Shown: positions 36,201 through 50,560 of the stretch, one piece after another | Layout of the letters: every line of letters begins with the position of its first letter | How positions within the stretch are numbered: position 1 is the first letter of the stretch | Source of the DNA: Macrostomum hystrix | Taxonomy: Eukaryota; Platyhelminthes; Macrostomidae | DNA: 64,000 nucleotides | NCBI GenBank assembly: GCA_950097015.1 | Contig: CATNEN010000011.1 | Span: forward strand, 1,364,001-1,428,000 | Direction of reading: 5' to 3' | Made by a program: the position numbers and the translations under genes | Notes under the pieces: model-generated | Told to the model about the DNA's origin: nothing | Database searches by the model: none | Seen by the model: the letters and a program-made list of their open reading frames with translations, nothing else

Positions 36201-39200
36201 GAGGATCTTATTAGGAGATGGAGCTGTCAATCTGAGGATCTTATTAGGAGATGGAGATGTCAATCTGAGGATCTTATTAGGTGATGGAGCTGTCAATCTG
36301 AGGATCTTATTAGGTGATGGAGCTGTCAATCTGAGGATCTTATTAGGTGATGGAGCTGTCAATCTGAGGACCTTATTAGGTGATGGAGCTGTCAATCTGA
36401 GGATCTTATTAGGTGATGGAGCTGTCAATCTGAGGATCTTATTAGGAGATGGAGCTGTCAATCTGAGGATCTTATTAGGAGATGGAGATGTCAATCTGAG
36501 GATCTTATTAGGAGATGGAGCTGTCAATCTGAGGATCTTATTAGGAGATGGAGCTGTCAATCTGAGGATCTTATTAGGAGATGGAGCTGTCAATCTGAGG
36601 ATTTTGAAAGATGGAGCTGTCAATCTGAGAATCTGGGTGATACCACATGCATAGGCTTAAGATTTCAGCTTCGTCAGCACAAACACGTACCTCATCAAAG
36701 AACAGCACGGTGTACAACTGCCCAGTACTTTTAGTTTTATTCATTAGTTGGGCATTTCTTATTGACAATCTCTCGGCCTTGCGCACCACATTGACAATGG
36801 ACTCTTCCGTAATACCGCCGTGGACTTTGAGCACAACCATGTTCTCAACTCTGTGAGTAGACGGTCGCATCAGTTTAGCCAGGTAGTCAACTAGGCGAGT
36901 CTTGCCGCAGCCAGTCTCGCCCATAATCACTACGGGAATCGAGCAGCGAAAGCGCATCACGATGGCTAGCATCTTTTTCACATTGTCCAGGGTTAGCTCG
37001 TAGCTAGGATCGGGATCTGGTACGTGACCTGCGGACTGTGAAAAGGTGGATGGGATTTTTTGCAACGTTTTGGAATGCTATTCACTATTATCAGGCTTGT
37101 CAGCTTACATTGGTTGGCAGTTTGAGCTCACATTTTTGATTGACTATTTGAGCTCAAATTATATAGACTATTTGAGCTCATATTGATAGACTATTTGACG
37201 TCACAGTGATGTAGACTATTTGAGCTCACATTGACATAGACTATTTGAGCTCATATTGATAGACTATTTGACGTCACAGTGATGTAGACTATTTGAGCTC
37301 ACATTGACATAGACTATTTGAGCTCATATTGATAGACTATTTGACGTCACAGTGATGTAGACTATTTGAGCTCACATTGATAGACTATTTGAGCTCACAT
37401 TGATAGACTATTTGAGCTCATATTGATAGACTATTTGAGCTCACATTGACATAGACTATTTGAGCTCACATTGATAGACTATTTGAGCTCACATTGATAG
37501 ACTATTTGAGCTTACATTGATAGACTATTTGAGCTCACATTGATAGACTTTTTAAGCTCACATTGATAGACTATTTGAGCTCACATTGATATAGATTATT
37601 TGAGCTCATATTAATAGACTTTTTGAACTCAGATCTGACCTCTCTGTGAGCAGTAATTAGTTCTAATCACTGGGCTAAAATGGAGGAGAAGCAGAACAGT
37701 CCTAACCTGATATCCCAGTATAGTTCTCAGTCTGGCAATCTTATCCAATCGTTTGATGGCGTCAAAGTTTTCATCCACCGGCACCCGTTGGGCGCGCAGA
37801 ATGCGAAACAGCTGGGGCGACATGACGCCCTGCTGGATGACTGCCCGAGTCTTGGCGTCCAGCAGGTTGCCGTTGCGATCGATCACGAAGCCGAAGAATG
37901 TGAAAGAGTCTCGATCGTGATTGAACAGTACGTAGGGATGCACCTCGTGCTCCCAGCGTCGCTTCAGATTGTATTGTTGTAGTAACTCCGCCGCCTGAGA
38001 TGATGATCTTGTAACAGCTCGACCGCCTGATTCGTCCGAGATGTTCAGTGATCTGAAATTCATGGTTTATTAGGAACGATTACTGTCTGCCCCGATCTGG
38101 CCAGCTTCTGAAAGCTGCGTACGGCTGTTCAGTCCATGGACTGGGGGGACGCCACACCCACCCTTAATTACCCCCAGCTGATACTGGTACACAGTTTACA
38201 ATGCTGGGGGGTCGATGGCAGAGCGGTTAACGCGTTTGCCTCTCGCACCAAGGTCCCTGAGCTCGATTCCGCGGCGAGGCCACATTAAATTGGGGCGCAG
38301 CCGTAGAGAGAAGGCTTGGGGGCTTGTCGCGCAATTTGCGCCCTTGAGGGCCAACCTCCAAGGCACAGTGAGAGTGTACACTGCCTGACGATCAGAAAGT
38401 CAGAGCAGATGTACACACCTGTTTGAGCATGTGCAGGGGCCTGCTTACAGTATCTGTGTGCGTGTGTGCTCAGGAGTCAGCGGAATGGGCAGAATTGCCT
38501 CCCTGCTGACTGCGGGCCAAGTGTCACCAAATTATGTGCCATTGCCTGCAGCACCAAGTGTTTCTAGCGGAGTCGGTAATCGAAACCCTGACCTTTAAGT
38601 CGTGAGTCCGATGCTACAAACCTTCATATTTTATAATTAAATTGTGCATTATCCTTGTTATTGCCCGAATGTTATAAAAAAAATCTACTTTTTGTCCGTC
38701 ACTATCACTCTAATTGTAATATTCTTAATTACTTCTTAGTTCTAGTCTTTGTTTGTCGTTATCACTTAATTATAGTATTTTTTCTATCATTATTACGTAA
38801 TTCTAGTTTATGTCTATCAATTATACGCCATTCTAGTCTTTGTTTAATATTTGTGTGTACCATTTATACTTTTCGCTGGTCATTTATCAAACTCATTTCA
38901 GTTTTTATTAATCCCAGTAGTAATTTTACAAAGACTCACCTAGTTGCAAAGTCTTTAGACATGAGCAGCATGCAGCGAACCACAAATTGTCGAAAGCCAG
39001 GCAGGTCGTCTTTCATAAAGTCGCTGCAGAACACAGAATTATCGCAATCTTCCATTTGTTTATTAAAGAATCTAGCGAAATTGATAAGCTCCTGCCAGGC
39101 TGGCGTGGTTAAGCCGCAGTGTTTCATCAGCACAGTTAAAATCTGCGCCGGTTTTATCATAACCTGCGGAGTCAGCATTGGCGGTGAAGCTAGATCCCGA

Positions 39201-42200
39201 TCGTAACTATCTAAAGCTAAGGCGGGTCGGCGCATCCAGTCCTGTCTGAAATTGTCCGGGTCGCACAATGGCTCCCAAACTGATTGGCTACTGTCAAGAT
39301 TTGCTGCATCATCTCGCAACAGTTTCTCTAATACTTCGGCTGGGCCCAAACAGCGAATACTGGGCAGCATTGCCAGCACGTGGAAGTCGTCTTTGGCGAA
39401 CAAATTGGGAGAATGCTCCACCAGGTAGAGATCCCTGTGATCCCGGCGCCAAACTCGACCAGACGAGTCCACTAGGCCGCCAAAGATAAATAACTGTGTG
39501 AGGCATGCGTCTAGACCAGTCTGTACCTCTCTGGCCAAGTCCAGGTGAAACACCCGATTAGCACCGCCGGGCAGATCGTCGCGACGATCTTCAATAAAGA
39601 AGTTAAACAATCGATCGGACGGCAGGTGACTATCGTGCCAGGCAAATATTCTTGGCTGTTGCTTGCGACCGGCTAGCTTGACCTCGGATAGGCGCTGACA
39701 AATCAGAGACTTGCCCATTCCGGAACGATCCGAGTGGACTAGCACAACCTGCCGGTAGATGGGACATTGTTGTTAAGAAGGTAGCGTTAACGTGCGTTTT
39801 CTCATATACTACTGACAGTGTAAATTAGTATTGTTATTTTTACGGAATCTCTTATATAGTTTTGGCGTAAAATGAACAGAATCAGAACACAGATAGACTT
39901 TGCATGGCCAATAATATAGATTCTGTAGATAGCTAACCATGGTTTCTGTACATATTCACAGTTTCTGTACATATTCACAGTTTCTGTACATATTCACAGT
40001 TTCTGTACATATTCACAGTTTCTGTACATATTCACAGTTTCTGTACATATTCACAGTTTCTGTACATATTTACATCGATTTAATACAGGTTCAAATAAAT
40101 TATGAACATATTTTCGTATATTCTGTACATACATATACATTCTGCATATATTCAAACATAACTTTCAAGGATTCAAATATGTTCTGAACACATTCACATA
40201 ATGAAAAATTAAAAATTATAAATAATTGATTACACATGCCCCAATTGGGCCAGATGTACAGCTGACAGCACAGTCGCAGCTATTGCGCGGTGCATCTAAA
40301 GGCTGCGTACAGCAGTTCAATCCATGGACTGGGGAGACGCCCCATCCACCCCCAATTACCCCCAGCTGATGCTGGTACCAATTGAACTGGGGCCATACAG
40401 AGTTAAGTGTCTTGATGAAATACATAAATTGTTTATGCGAAGTCGGGAATCGAGCCCCCGACCTTCAAGCGGCGAGTCCGACGCTCTAACCACTAGGCTA
40501 CAGCATTCACAATGATTCCAAACCCACCTGACTATTTGACGGGCTGTCGGCTCTCAATCGATTGGACACCCAGCGGCATAATTCGGCTCTATCCGGTTTG
40601 ATCTGCAGTTCACGCAAATACTCGGCCATCAAATTGCAGAGCGGGAATCGTTTCTGCTGCTCGTCGCACATCATGAAGATGGCGCGAGAGCGCAGCGGAC
40701 CGCTGCGGTGGTGCAGCCACTGGAGCAGTTCGTGTAGGCGATTCTCGGCTTGCCGGGACAGCTCGTATGTCAGCCGATCTGCGTGCATCATAACGTAGAG
40801 CGCCGACTCGTTGGGATCGCCAAGGCAGCGCTGTAGAAATACAAGCAGCTCCTCGGGACGGGTGTCTTCGCTGCACAGCAGAACCTCCTCGAGGCGCGGC
40901 AGACGGCCGTAGGCTGAGCTGTCAATCAAAGATGAGTGAGTTCGTTATTCGATACTTTTAGATACATGAAAGGAGCCTCACAAGTCTGATTAAATCGTTT
41001 TTTATTAACTTTGATACAGTCAAGAAGTAAAAAAAATCTTTTTTTCCTTGTCTAATTCGCTACTTTCAAGACATTGTTATATAAGTAATTAATGATGTTG
41101 TTGCATTTTTATGTAACGTATATATCGTTAAAATTCAAAAGTTCAAATTACCGAATAATGAATTAATTGATCGTTTTACATTTTGTTGATTAATTCGCTA
41201 CTATATATATTTGAATTCGTTACTTTTAAGTCCCTCATGTGCGTAACAAGTAAAAAAACTTGTAGCAATCGTTACTTTCCTTGTTTAACTCGCTAATTTC
41301 TAGATATTGTGTTTTATTTCTAATTAATTATTCCGTCACATTTGTGAATGCAACGTATATATTGCATATTAAATTATACAATTAAATGAAAAATTCGTTA
41401 AAAAACGAATTTATTGATCTAGTGTAAAATAATTTGATGAATTTGCTACTTTTTTTCTCATCAGAATTATGCAGTTAGTTTGTTAGTTGTAAGTTGCTAA
41501 TTTACGTTAAAACATGTTCTGTTAAGCTCAGATGGCAGCAAATTTTAAGACCAGTTAAACATACCGAAACAGATGGAGTGTCACTGGAAGCTGTTCCCTC
41601 TCCTCCAGGCACAGCGCCACAGGTTTATCAGCTGGCCAACCGCCGGCAATCAAACTATCGAATGTGGCAGCTGGTGGTCGCTGCTGCTGCTGCTGCTGCT
41701 GGTGGTGCAAGTCGCGCAGTTTACACAGCAGATTCGCCAAATCGTCAAGGCTGAGAAAGTCGCGATGCGATTCTCCAATCAGGTCGACAAAAGCTCGCCA
41801 GAGATTGCTGAATGCCGCGGCGGCTGACAAATTTTCACCCGAGGCGGCGGTGAGGGCTAGCAGGTGCTCGTCAGCGGTGCCCCAGCCGCAGCGCTGGTCG
41901 ACAGCGTCCGAGTCAACATTGACGTCGGCTAGATCGCTGCCGAGGCCTCGATTCTCCACAGCTTTGGCCAGAGAAACGGCCTTCTCTAGCAGTTTGCTTA
42001 GATCGTCCGGCTGTCTCTGATTTGATTTGGTTAGTGAGGAAATGCTCAAATATGCTCAAACATCTCCAACTAGTTTCCGTCACTCATTGGACTGTACATT
42101 TCACAAACACAAAAGTGCTCATCTTACACAGAATCTGGTAAATCTTACACAAGAGTCCACATCTCATATAAGGGTGTAAATTTCATACAGGGGTGTACAT

Positions 42201-45200
42201 CTCACACTGGGGGTGTACATCTCACGCAAAAGTGTACATCTCTCATACAGGGGTGTACATATCACATAGGAGTGTACATCTCATACAGGTGTGTACACCT
42301 CCCACAAGAGTGTACGGACACCTCAGTTAGGAGTGTACAATGTACATCTCATTCAAGATTGTACATTTTAGACTCAACCAGGGGCGTACACTTCCTACAG
42401 AGGTGCAGATCTTGTACAGGGTGTAGATTTTGAAAGGGTTTAATTCTAACTCGAAAATGTACATGACGCTGAAGGGTGCACATCATCTGCACACAGGCTG
42501 TACATAAACAAAATCGTTGTGAATCTGGTTAGCCTCACAGGCAATAATTGATTGACACCTTACCCGACCAGTTGCTACGCTGCGCAGACGAAACAGCACT
42601 CGAGTGACTTTCTTAATCACACTCGGATCAGAGTAGCCCTCGTCCTCCAGGTGGGACACCACTCGCTTGTAAACGCTCACGCTAACACTGCCGCCAGCGA
42701 GTGTCTCTTCTTGGTCAACGAGAACTTGCTCATTGGCTTTGCTAATCATCACCTGGGTTACGGCCTCCTCGATGTCGGCAATTTGACACTCGGGTTTCAG
42801 GTGCGACAGCAGGTGGAGTAGGCCTACGCTCACCTGCGATTCGGTAGGATGATTTGGCGTAGGACTTTTTATTACACATGCTATTGTACTTTTAAATTGT
42901 CCGCTGAGTTTTTGACAATTGAAATAATAAATAATAAACCTAATTGCAGTTGCGGGCAATGTCACATGATTTTGTTAGGCAGCGAGGAGCCAATTCTACT
43001 GATTTCGCTGACTCCTAAGCACACAGATACCGTATGCAGGCATACGCTCACACAGGTGTGTACGCTCACCCTGACTTTCTCATCGTCAGACAGTGTACAC
43101 TCTCACTGTGTCTTATAGGTTGCACCTCAATGGCGTAAATTGCACGACAAGCACCCGAGCCTTCTCTCCGCTGCTGCGCCCCAAAATGAATGTGGCCTCG
43201 CCGCGGAATCGAACTTAGGGACTTCGGCACGAGAGGCAAACGCGTTAGACTGCTTTGCCACCGACCCACGAGTTAAAATTTAATAAGTACCAGATTTTTT
43301 AGTTTATTTTTATTAATTAAGCATACTAACTCGAATCTCTAATCCCAATTGGGTCAGATGCAAACTCAGTGCGACAGCCGCTCCCAAAATGCTACGTACA
43401 GTTCAGTCCAGTCCACGGACTGGAAGGCCGCAAAAGCTCGAAATGTCAACTCGAAAAGCAAATTAATTTACAATGTCGAAATTTTTTCGGAGGTGAAAAA
43501 CGGAGCGAAAATTAACTAGTTAGTTGAATTGTTTTAAAAAAATAACAGATGATAATAATCTGACAGTTTTACAGTCCAAATAAAAAATCTGTTTTCCTAA
43601 CCTCTGTGGCAGCATTGATGGTGGCAAAGTGTTTAGCCAGTTCAGTTTGTAGAAACTTCAGCTGACTCATTAGAAAATGGTTCAACACGTGATGCTTCTG
43701 CCTGTGCGCGTCAATGATTCGCTTCCACTCGTGTAGACTGTCTTTCAGTACGCGACACAGACTTTCTAGGGCCTCCTCAATATTAGAGTGGGCGCTATTG
43801 ATTGTTTGCGAACGCAGCTGCAGCCTCAGGTTATTGCGACTGTTTCTGCCCATGTGCACTCTGTAGGGGGTTAGAGAACAAAAATAAGACGGTACTAGCG
43901 AAATTGCATTGGCTAGAATCTAATGAGCAGTGACTGGAATCTAATGAGCAGTGACTATAATCTAATGGGCAGTGACTGGAATCTAATGAGCAGTGACTGG
44001 AATCTAATGAGCAGTGACTGGAATCTAATGAGCAGTGACTGGAATCTAATGAGCAGTGACTGGAATCTAATGAGCAGTGACTGGAATCTAATGCGCAGTG
44101 ACTGGAATCTAATGAGCAGTGACTGGAATCTAATGAGCAGTGACTGGAATCTAATGAGCAGTGACTATAATCGAATGCGCAGTGACTGGAATCTAATGAG
44201 CAGTGACTGGAATGTAATGAGCAGTGACAGAATTCTAATGAGCAGAGACTAGAATCTAATGAGCAGTGACTAGAATCTAATGAGCAGTGACTGGAATCTA
44301 ATGAGCAGTGACTAGAATCTAATGAGCAGTGACTGGAATCTAATGAGCAGTGACTGGAATCTAATGAGCAGTGACTGGAATCTAATGAGCAGTGACTGGA
44401 ATCTAATGAGCAGTGACTGGAATCTAATGAGCAGTGACTGGAATATAATGACACCGACAATAACTAAATAAGTAATGCTCAGATTATAACAGCAGAGACA
44501 AACCTGATGACCAATCCATCGCACAATAGACAGCAATGACGCTTGAATTCCTTTACAGTCTCAATAAGTGACGTGGCTGAATCCGTGAGGTTGACAAACT
44601 GCTCAAACAATTTTCCATTTTCAACCGACTGACCCGCAATCAGCATTAGCTTGGACTGAAGGTCGCGAATATCTTCAAAGAGAAACTCGGACACCTTGTC
44701 ATCTGGGCGGTCGACTTCAGGCGTAACAACCAGACGAAACGGCTCGTCGAATGGCACGTCGCAACCGACTTCCATTTCGCCGCGCTCCAGAATTTCTTGG
44801 ATCTTTTTCAGCGTAGACTTCTCTACTGAGCCCTGGGCAGGTATGTGAGATGGGAAAATGGGCAAGCTTTTAACAATAGAAGGACCAGTTGGAGAGTATT
44901 GATTGATGGGTTGAAGGACCAGTTGTAGATGGTATTGACTGACGGGTTGAAGAACCAGTTGTAGATGGTATTGACTGACGGGTTGAAGAACCAGTTGTTT
45001 ATGGTATTGACTGACGGGTTGAAGAACCAGTTGTAGAGTAATGACTGACGGGTTGAAGAACCAGTTGTAGATGGTATTGACTGACGGGTTGAAGAACCAG
45101 TTGTAGATGGTATTGACTGACGGGTTAAAGGACCAGTTGTAGATGGTATTGACTGACGGGTTGAAGGACCAGTTGTAGATGGTATTGACTGACGGGTTGA

Positions 45201-48200
45201 AGAACCAGTTGTTTATGGTATTGACTGACGGGTTGAAGAACCAGTTGTAGAGTAATGACTGACGGGTTGAAGGACCAGTTGTAGATGGTATTGACTGACG
45301 GGTTGAAGAACCAGTTGTAGATGGTATTGACTGACGGGTTGAAGAACCAGTTGTAGATGGTATTGACTGACGGGTTGAAGAACCAGTTGTTTATGGTATT
45401 GACTGACGGGTTGAAGAACCAGTTGTAGATGGTATTGACTGACGGGTTGAAGGACCAGTTGTAGATGGTATTGACTGACGGGTTGAAGAACCAGTTGTAG
45501 ATGGTATTGACTGACGGGTTGAAGAACCAGTTGTAGAGTAATGACTGACGGGTTGAAGGACCAGTTGTAGATGGTATTGACTGACGGGTTGAAGGACCAG
45601 TTGTAGATGGTATTGACTGACGGGTTGAAGAACCAGTTGTAGATGGTATTGACTGACGGGTTGAAGGACCAGTTGTAGATGGTATTGACTGACGGGTTGA
45701 AGGACCAGTTGTAGATGGTATTGACTGACGGGTTGAAGAACCAGTTGTAGAGTAATGACTGACGGGTTGAAGGACCAGTTGTAGAGTAGTGACTGACGGG
45801 TTGAAGGACCAGTTGTAGATGGTATTGACTGACGGGTTGAAGAACCAGTTGTAGATGGTATTGACTGACGGGTTGAAGAACCAGTTGTAGAGTAATGACT
45901 GACGGGTTGAAGGACCAGTTGTAGATGGTATTGACTGACGGGTTGAAGGACCAGTTGTAGATGGTATTGACTGACGGGTTGAAGAACCAGTTGTAGAGTA
46001 ATGACTGACGGGTTGAAGGACCAGTTGTAGATGGTATTGACTGACGGGTTGAAGGACCAGTTGTAGATGGTATTGACTGACGGGTTGAAGGACCAGTTGT
46101 AGATGGTATTGACTGACGGGTTGAAGAACCAGTTGTAGAGTAATGACTGACGGGTTGAAGGACCAGTTGTAGAGTAGTGACTGACGGGTTGAAGGACCAG
46201 TTGTAGATGGTATTGACTGACGGGTTGAAGAACCAGTTGTAGATGGTATTGACTGACGGGTTGAAGAACCAGTTGTAGAGTAATGACTGACGGGTTGAAG
46301 GACCAGTTGTAGATGGTATTGACTGACGGGTTGAAGGACCAGTTGTAGATGGTATTGACTGACGGGTTGAAGGACCAGTTGTAGATGGTATTGACTGACG
46401 GGTTGAAGAACCAGTTGTAGATGGTATTGACTGACGGGTTGAAGAACCAGTTGTAGATGGTATTGACTGACGGGTTGAAGAACCAGTTGTTGATGGTATT
46501 GACTGACGGGTTGAAGAACCAGTTGTAGAGTAATGACTGACGGGTTGAAGGACCAGTTGTAGATGGTATTGACTGACGGGTTGAAGGACCAGTTGTAGAT
46601 GGTATTGACTGACGGGTTGAAGGACCAGTTGTAGATGGTATTGACTGACGGGTTGAAGAACCAGTTGTAGATGGTATTGACTGACGGGTTGAAGAACCAG
46701 TTGTAGAGTAATGACTGACGGGTTGAAGGACCAGTTGTAGATGGTATTGACTGACGGGTTGAAGGACCAGTTGTAGATGGTATTGACTGACGGGTTGAAG
46801 AACCAGTTGTAGAGTAATGACTGACGGGTTGAAGGACCAGTTGTAGATGGTATTGACTGACGGGTTGAAGGACCAGTTGTAGATGGTATTGACTGACGGG
46901 TTGAAGGACCAGTTGTAGATGGTATTGACTGACGGGTTGAAGAACCAGTTGTAGAGTAATGACTGACGGGTTGAAGGACCAGTTGTAGAGTAGTGACTGA
47001 CGGGTTGAAGGACCAGTTGTAGATGGTATTGACTGACGGGTTGAAGAACCAGTTGTAGATGGTATTGACTGACGGGTTGAAGAACCAGTTGTAGAGTAAT
47101 GACTGACGGGTTGAAGGACCAGTTGTAGATGGTATTGACTGACGGGTTGAAGGACCAGTTGTAGATGGTATTGACTGACGGGTTGAAGGACCAGTTGTAG
47201 ATGGTATTGACTGACGGGTTGAAGAACCAGTTGTAGATGGTATTGACTGACGGGTTGAAGAACCAGTTGTAGATGGTATTGACTGACGGGTTGAAGAACC
47301 AGTTGTTGATGGTATTGACTGACGGGTTGAAGAACCAGTTGTAGAGTAATGACTGACGGGTTGAAGGACCAGTTGTAGAGTAGTGACTGACGGGTTGAAG
47401 GACCAGTTGTAGATGGTATTGACTGACGGGTTGAAGAACCAGTTGTAGATGGTATTGACTGACGGGTTGAAGAACCAGTTGTAGAGTAATGACTGACGGG
47501 TTGAAGGACCAGTTGTAGATGGTATTGACTGACGGGTTGAAGGACCAGTTGTAGATGGTATTGACTGACGGGTTGAAGGACCAGTTGTAGATGGTATTGA
47601 CTGACGGGTTGAAGAACCAGTTGTAGATGGTATTGACTGACGGGTTGAAGAACCAGTTGTAGATGGTATTGACTGACGGGTTGAAGGACCAGTTGTAGAT
47701 GGTATTGACTGACGGGTTGAAGGACCAGTTGTAGATGGTATTGACTGACGGGTTGAAGGACCAGTTGGGAAGTATTGACTGACGGGTTGAAGGACCAGTT
47801 GTACAGTGCATGATTAAAGGACCAGGTGAATAGAAAAGTACAAATCAATTAGTGCTAATAACCTGGCTCTCTTTGATGGTCTTGAACCATTTAACCCTGG
47901 CACCGGCGTCTCTCAGCTTATTAGGCAGGGCTTCGTCAGCAATGGCGCTACGAAAAGGCCGCTCGCATCGACGAAGGAAATGATTCAAATCGATGGCATT
48001 TTCCCGCTCGTTCAACAAATCGTAGATCAACGAGTCGAAGCCCTGAGCGGCCTGGTAGAAATTCTCAACCCGCTTCTGCTCCATGTCACCCGCGTCGCCA
48101 ACGTAGATCATTGCTAGGTCGAAGAAAGTCTTCAGATCCGCTTTGGGGATATTATCCCTTTAGGGAAACGGAGGCGAGTTTGAAGTAATTTAGTCTTTGT

Positions 48201-50509
48201 TTAGTCTTAAATAAAAAACTGAAGATAGTTTTAGTAGTTATTAGAACAACAACTCAAGATTCAGAGAAGTAAAACATGAATTTAGAGGATTACAGAAACA
48301 GACACCTGAAGATTCAGAGTAGAAGAGAAACAGACAAATGAAGATTTGGAGAAGCAGAGAAACTGACATCTGAAGATTCAGAAGATTAGAGAAATAGACA
48401 CCTGAAGGTTCAGCGGATTAGAGAAAGAGACACGTTAAGGTTCAGAGGATTAGAGAAACAGACACCTGAAGGCTCAGAGGTTTAGAGAAACAGACACCTG
48501 AAGGTTCAGAGGATTAGAGAAAGAGATACCTGAAGGTTCAGAAGATTAGAGAAAGAGATACCTGAAGGCTCAGAGGATTAGAGAAAGAAGAGAAAGAGAT
48601 ACCTGAAGGCTCAGAGGTTTAGAGAAACAGACACCTGAAGGTTCAGAGGATTAGAGAAACAGACACCTGAAGGTTCAGAGGATTAGAGAAAGAGACACCT
48701 GAAGGTTCAGAGGATTAGAGAAAGAGATACCTGAAGGTTCAGAGGATTAGAGAAACAGACACCTGAAGGTTCTGAGGATTAGAGAAAGAGACACCTGAAG
48801 GTTCAGAGGATTAGAGAAAGAGACACCTGAAGGTTCTGAGGATTAGAGAAAGAGATACCTGAAGGTTCAGAGGATTAGAGAAACAGACACCTGAAGGCTC
48901 AGAGGTTTAGAGAAACAGACACCTGAAGGTTCAGAGGATTAGAGAAAGAGATACCTGAAGGTTCAGAAGATTAGAGAAAGAGATACCTGAAGGCTCAGAG
49001 GATTAGAGAAAGAAGAGAAAGAGATACCTGAAGGCTCAGAGGTTTAGAGAAACAGACACCTGAAGGTTCAGAGGATTAGAGAAACAGACACCTGAAGGTT
49101 CAGAGGATTAGAGAAAGAGACACCTGAAGGTTCAGAGGATTAGAGAAAGAGATACCTGAAGGTTCAGAGGATTAGAGAAACAGACACCTGAAGGTTCTGA
49201 GGATTAGAGAAAGAGACACCTGAAGGTTCAGAGGATTAGAGAAAGAGACACCTGAAGGTTCTGAGGATTAGAGAAAGAGATACCTGAAGGTTCAGAGGAT
49301 TAGAGAAACAGACACCTGAAGGTTCAGAGGATTAGAGAAACAGACACCTGAAGGTTCAGAGGTTTAGAGAAACAGACACCTGAAGGTTCAGAGGTTTAGA
49401 GAAACAGACACCTGAAGGTTCAGAGGTTTAGAGAAACAGACACCTGAAGGTTCAGAGGATTAGAGAAAGAGATACCTGAAGGTTCAGAGGATTAGAGAAA
49501 GAGACACCTGAAGGTTCTGAGGATTAGAGAAAGAGACACCTGAAGGTTCTGAGGATTAGAGAAAGAGACACCTGAAGGTTCTGAGGATTAGAGAAAGAGA
49601 CACCTGAAGGTTCAGAGGATTAGAGAAAGAGACACCTGAAAGTTCAGAGGATTAGAGAAAGAGACACCTGAAGGTTCAGAGGATTAGAGAAACTGACACC
49701 TGAAGGTTCAGAGGATTAGAGAAAGAGACACCTGAAGGTTCAGAGGATTAGAGAAAGAGACACCTGAAGGTTCAGAGGATTAGAGAAAGAGACACCTGAA
49801 GGTTCAGAGGATTAGAGAAAGAGACACCTGAAGGTTCAGAGGATTAGAGAAAGAGACACCTGAAGGTTCAGAGGATTAGAGAAAGAGACACCTGAAGGTT
49901 CAGAGGATTAGAGAAAGAGACACGTTAATTATCAGAAAGGCAATACCTCCCTGAAAGCAGCAATCAGTATCGCACAAAAATCACAGCAATTTACCTGATC
50001 CAGTGCACAATCTCATTGCACGATGCGAAAGCTTCAAGTGCAGCTAAGCAGTAATGATTAGCCGAAATCTCCTCAAGCTGTTCATAGTCGCGCAGATCGG
50101 CAGTTCTCAACTGGCTCAGTTGCATACTGAGCTTGTTTTCGTTGCTGTCCAACACGGTGTCCAAGGCGGTTAAATCGCCTCGCAATCGGTACTGTCCGTA
50201 GATTCTCTGAATCAGCCTGGCCACATTGGCATATTTGGCCAGCTTATTAAACGATTCCACCTTCTTTAGGCAGGTGCGAGGCCAGGTATCGAAATTCTCT
50301 CCTTTGGCCAGAGCGAACGCTTGAAATTCTCGGCCCAGTTTAGCTCGACAATCGGCATCTCCGCAAATCAATTTGTCACCTAGAAGTGCATTGATTTCGC
50401 CGATTGTAATCGACCCAATTTTGATGCTGTCAATCTTGGCTAGCCATTCTGTTAGGACAGCATTGGCGCAATCGACTAGGTCTCCGATAGTTAAACGACT
50501 GTTGATGGT

Positions 50510-50560
<51 letters not shown>

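Noticed and set aside
35436-36654. About 400-codon open frames on both strands
   Set aside because: Products of the 33-bp intronic array; no unique sequence, start or domain.
38211-38285. Possible tRNA gene (A-box and B-box-like segments)
   Set aside because: It does not fold into a proper cloverleaf by eye and is followed by a shared 270-bp body; it is a SINE head. The same holds for 40,435-40,505.
42834-42865. Alternative acceptor for exon 16 at 42,865
   Set aside because: It breaks the phase with exon 15; the acceptor at 42,834 keeps it.
45125-47848. 907- and 806-codon open frames
   Set aside because: Products of the 36/34-bp array between exons 13 and 14.
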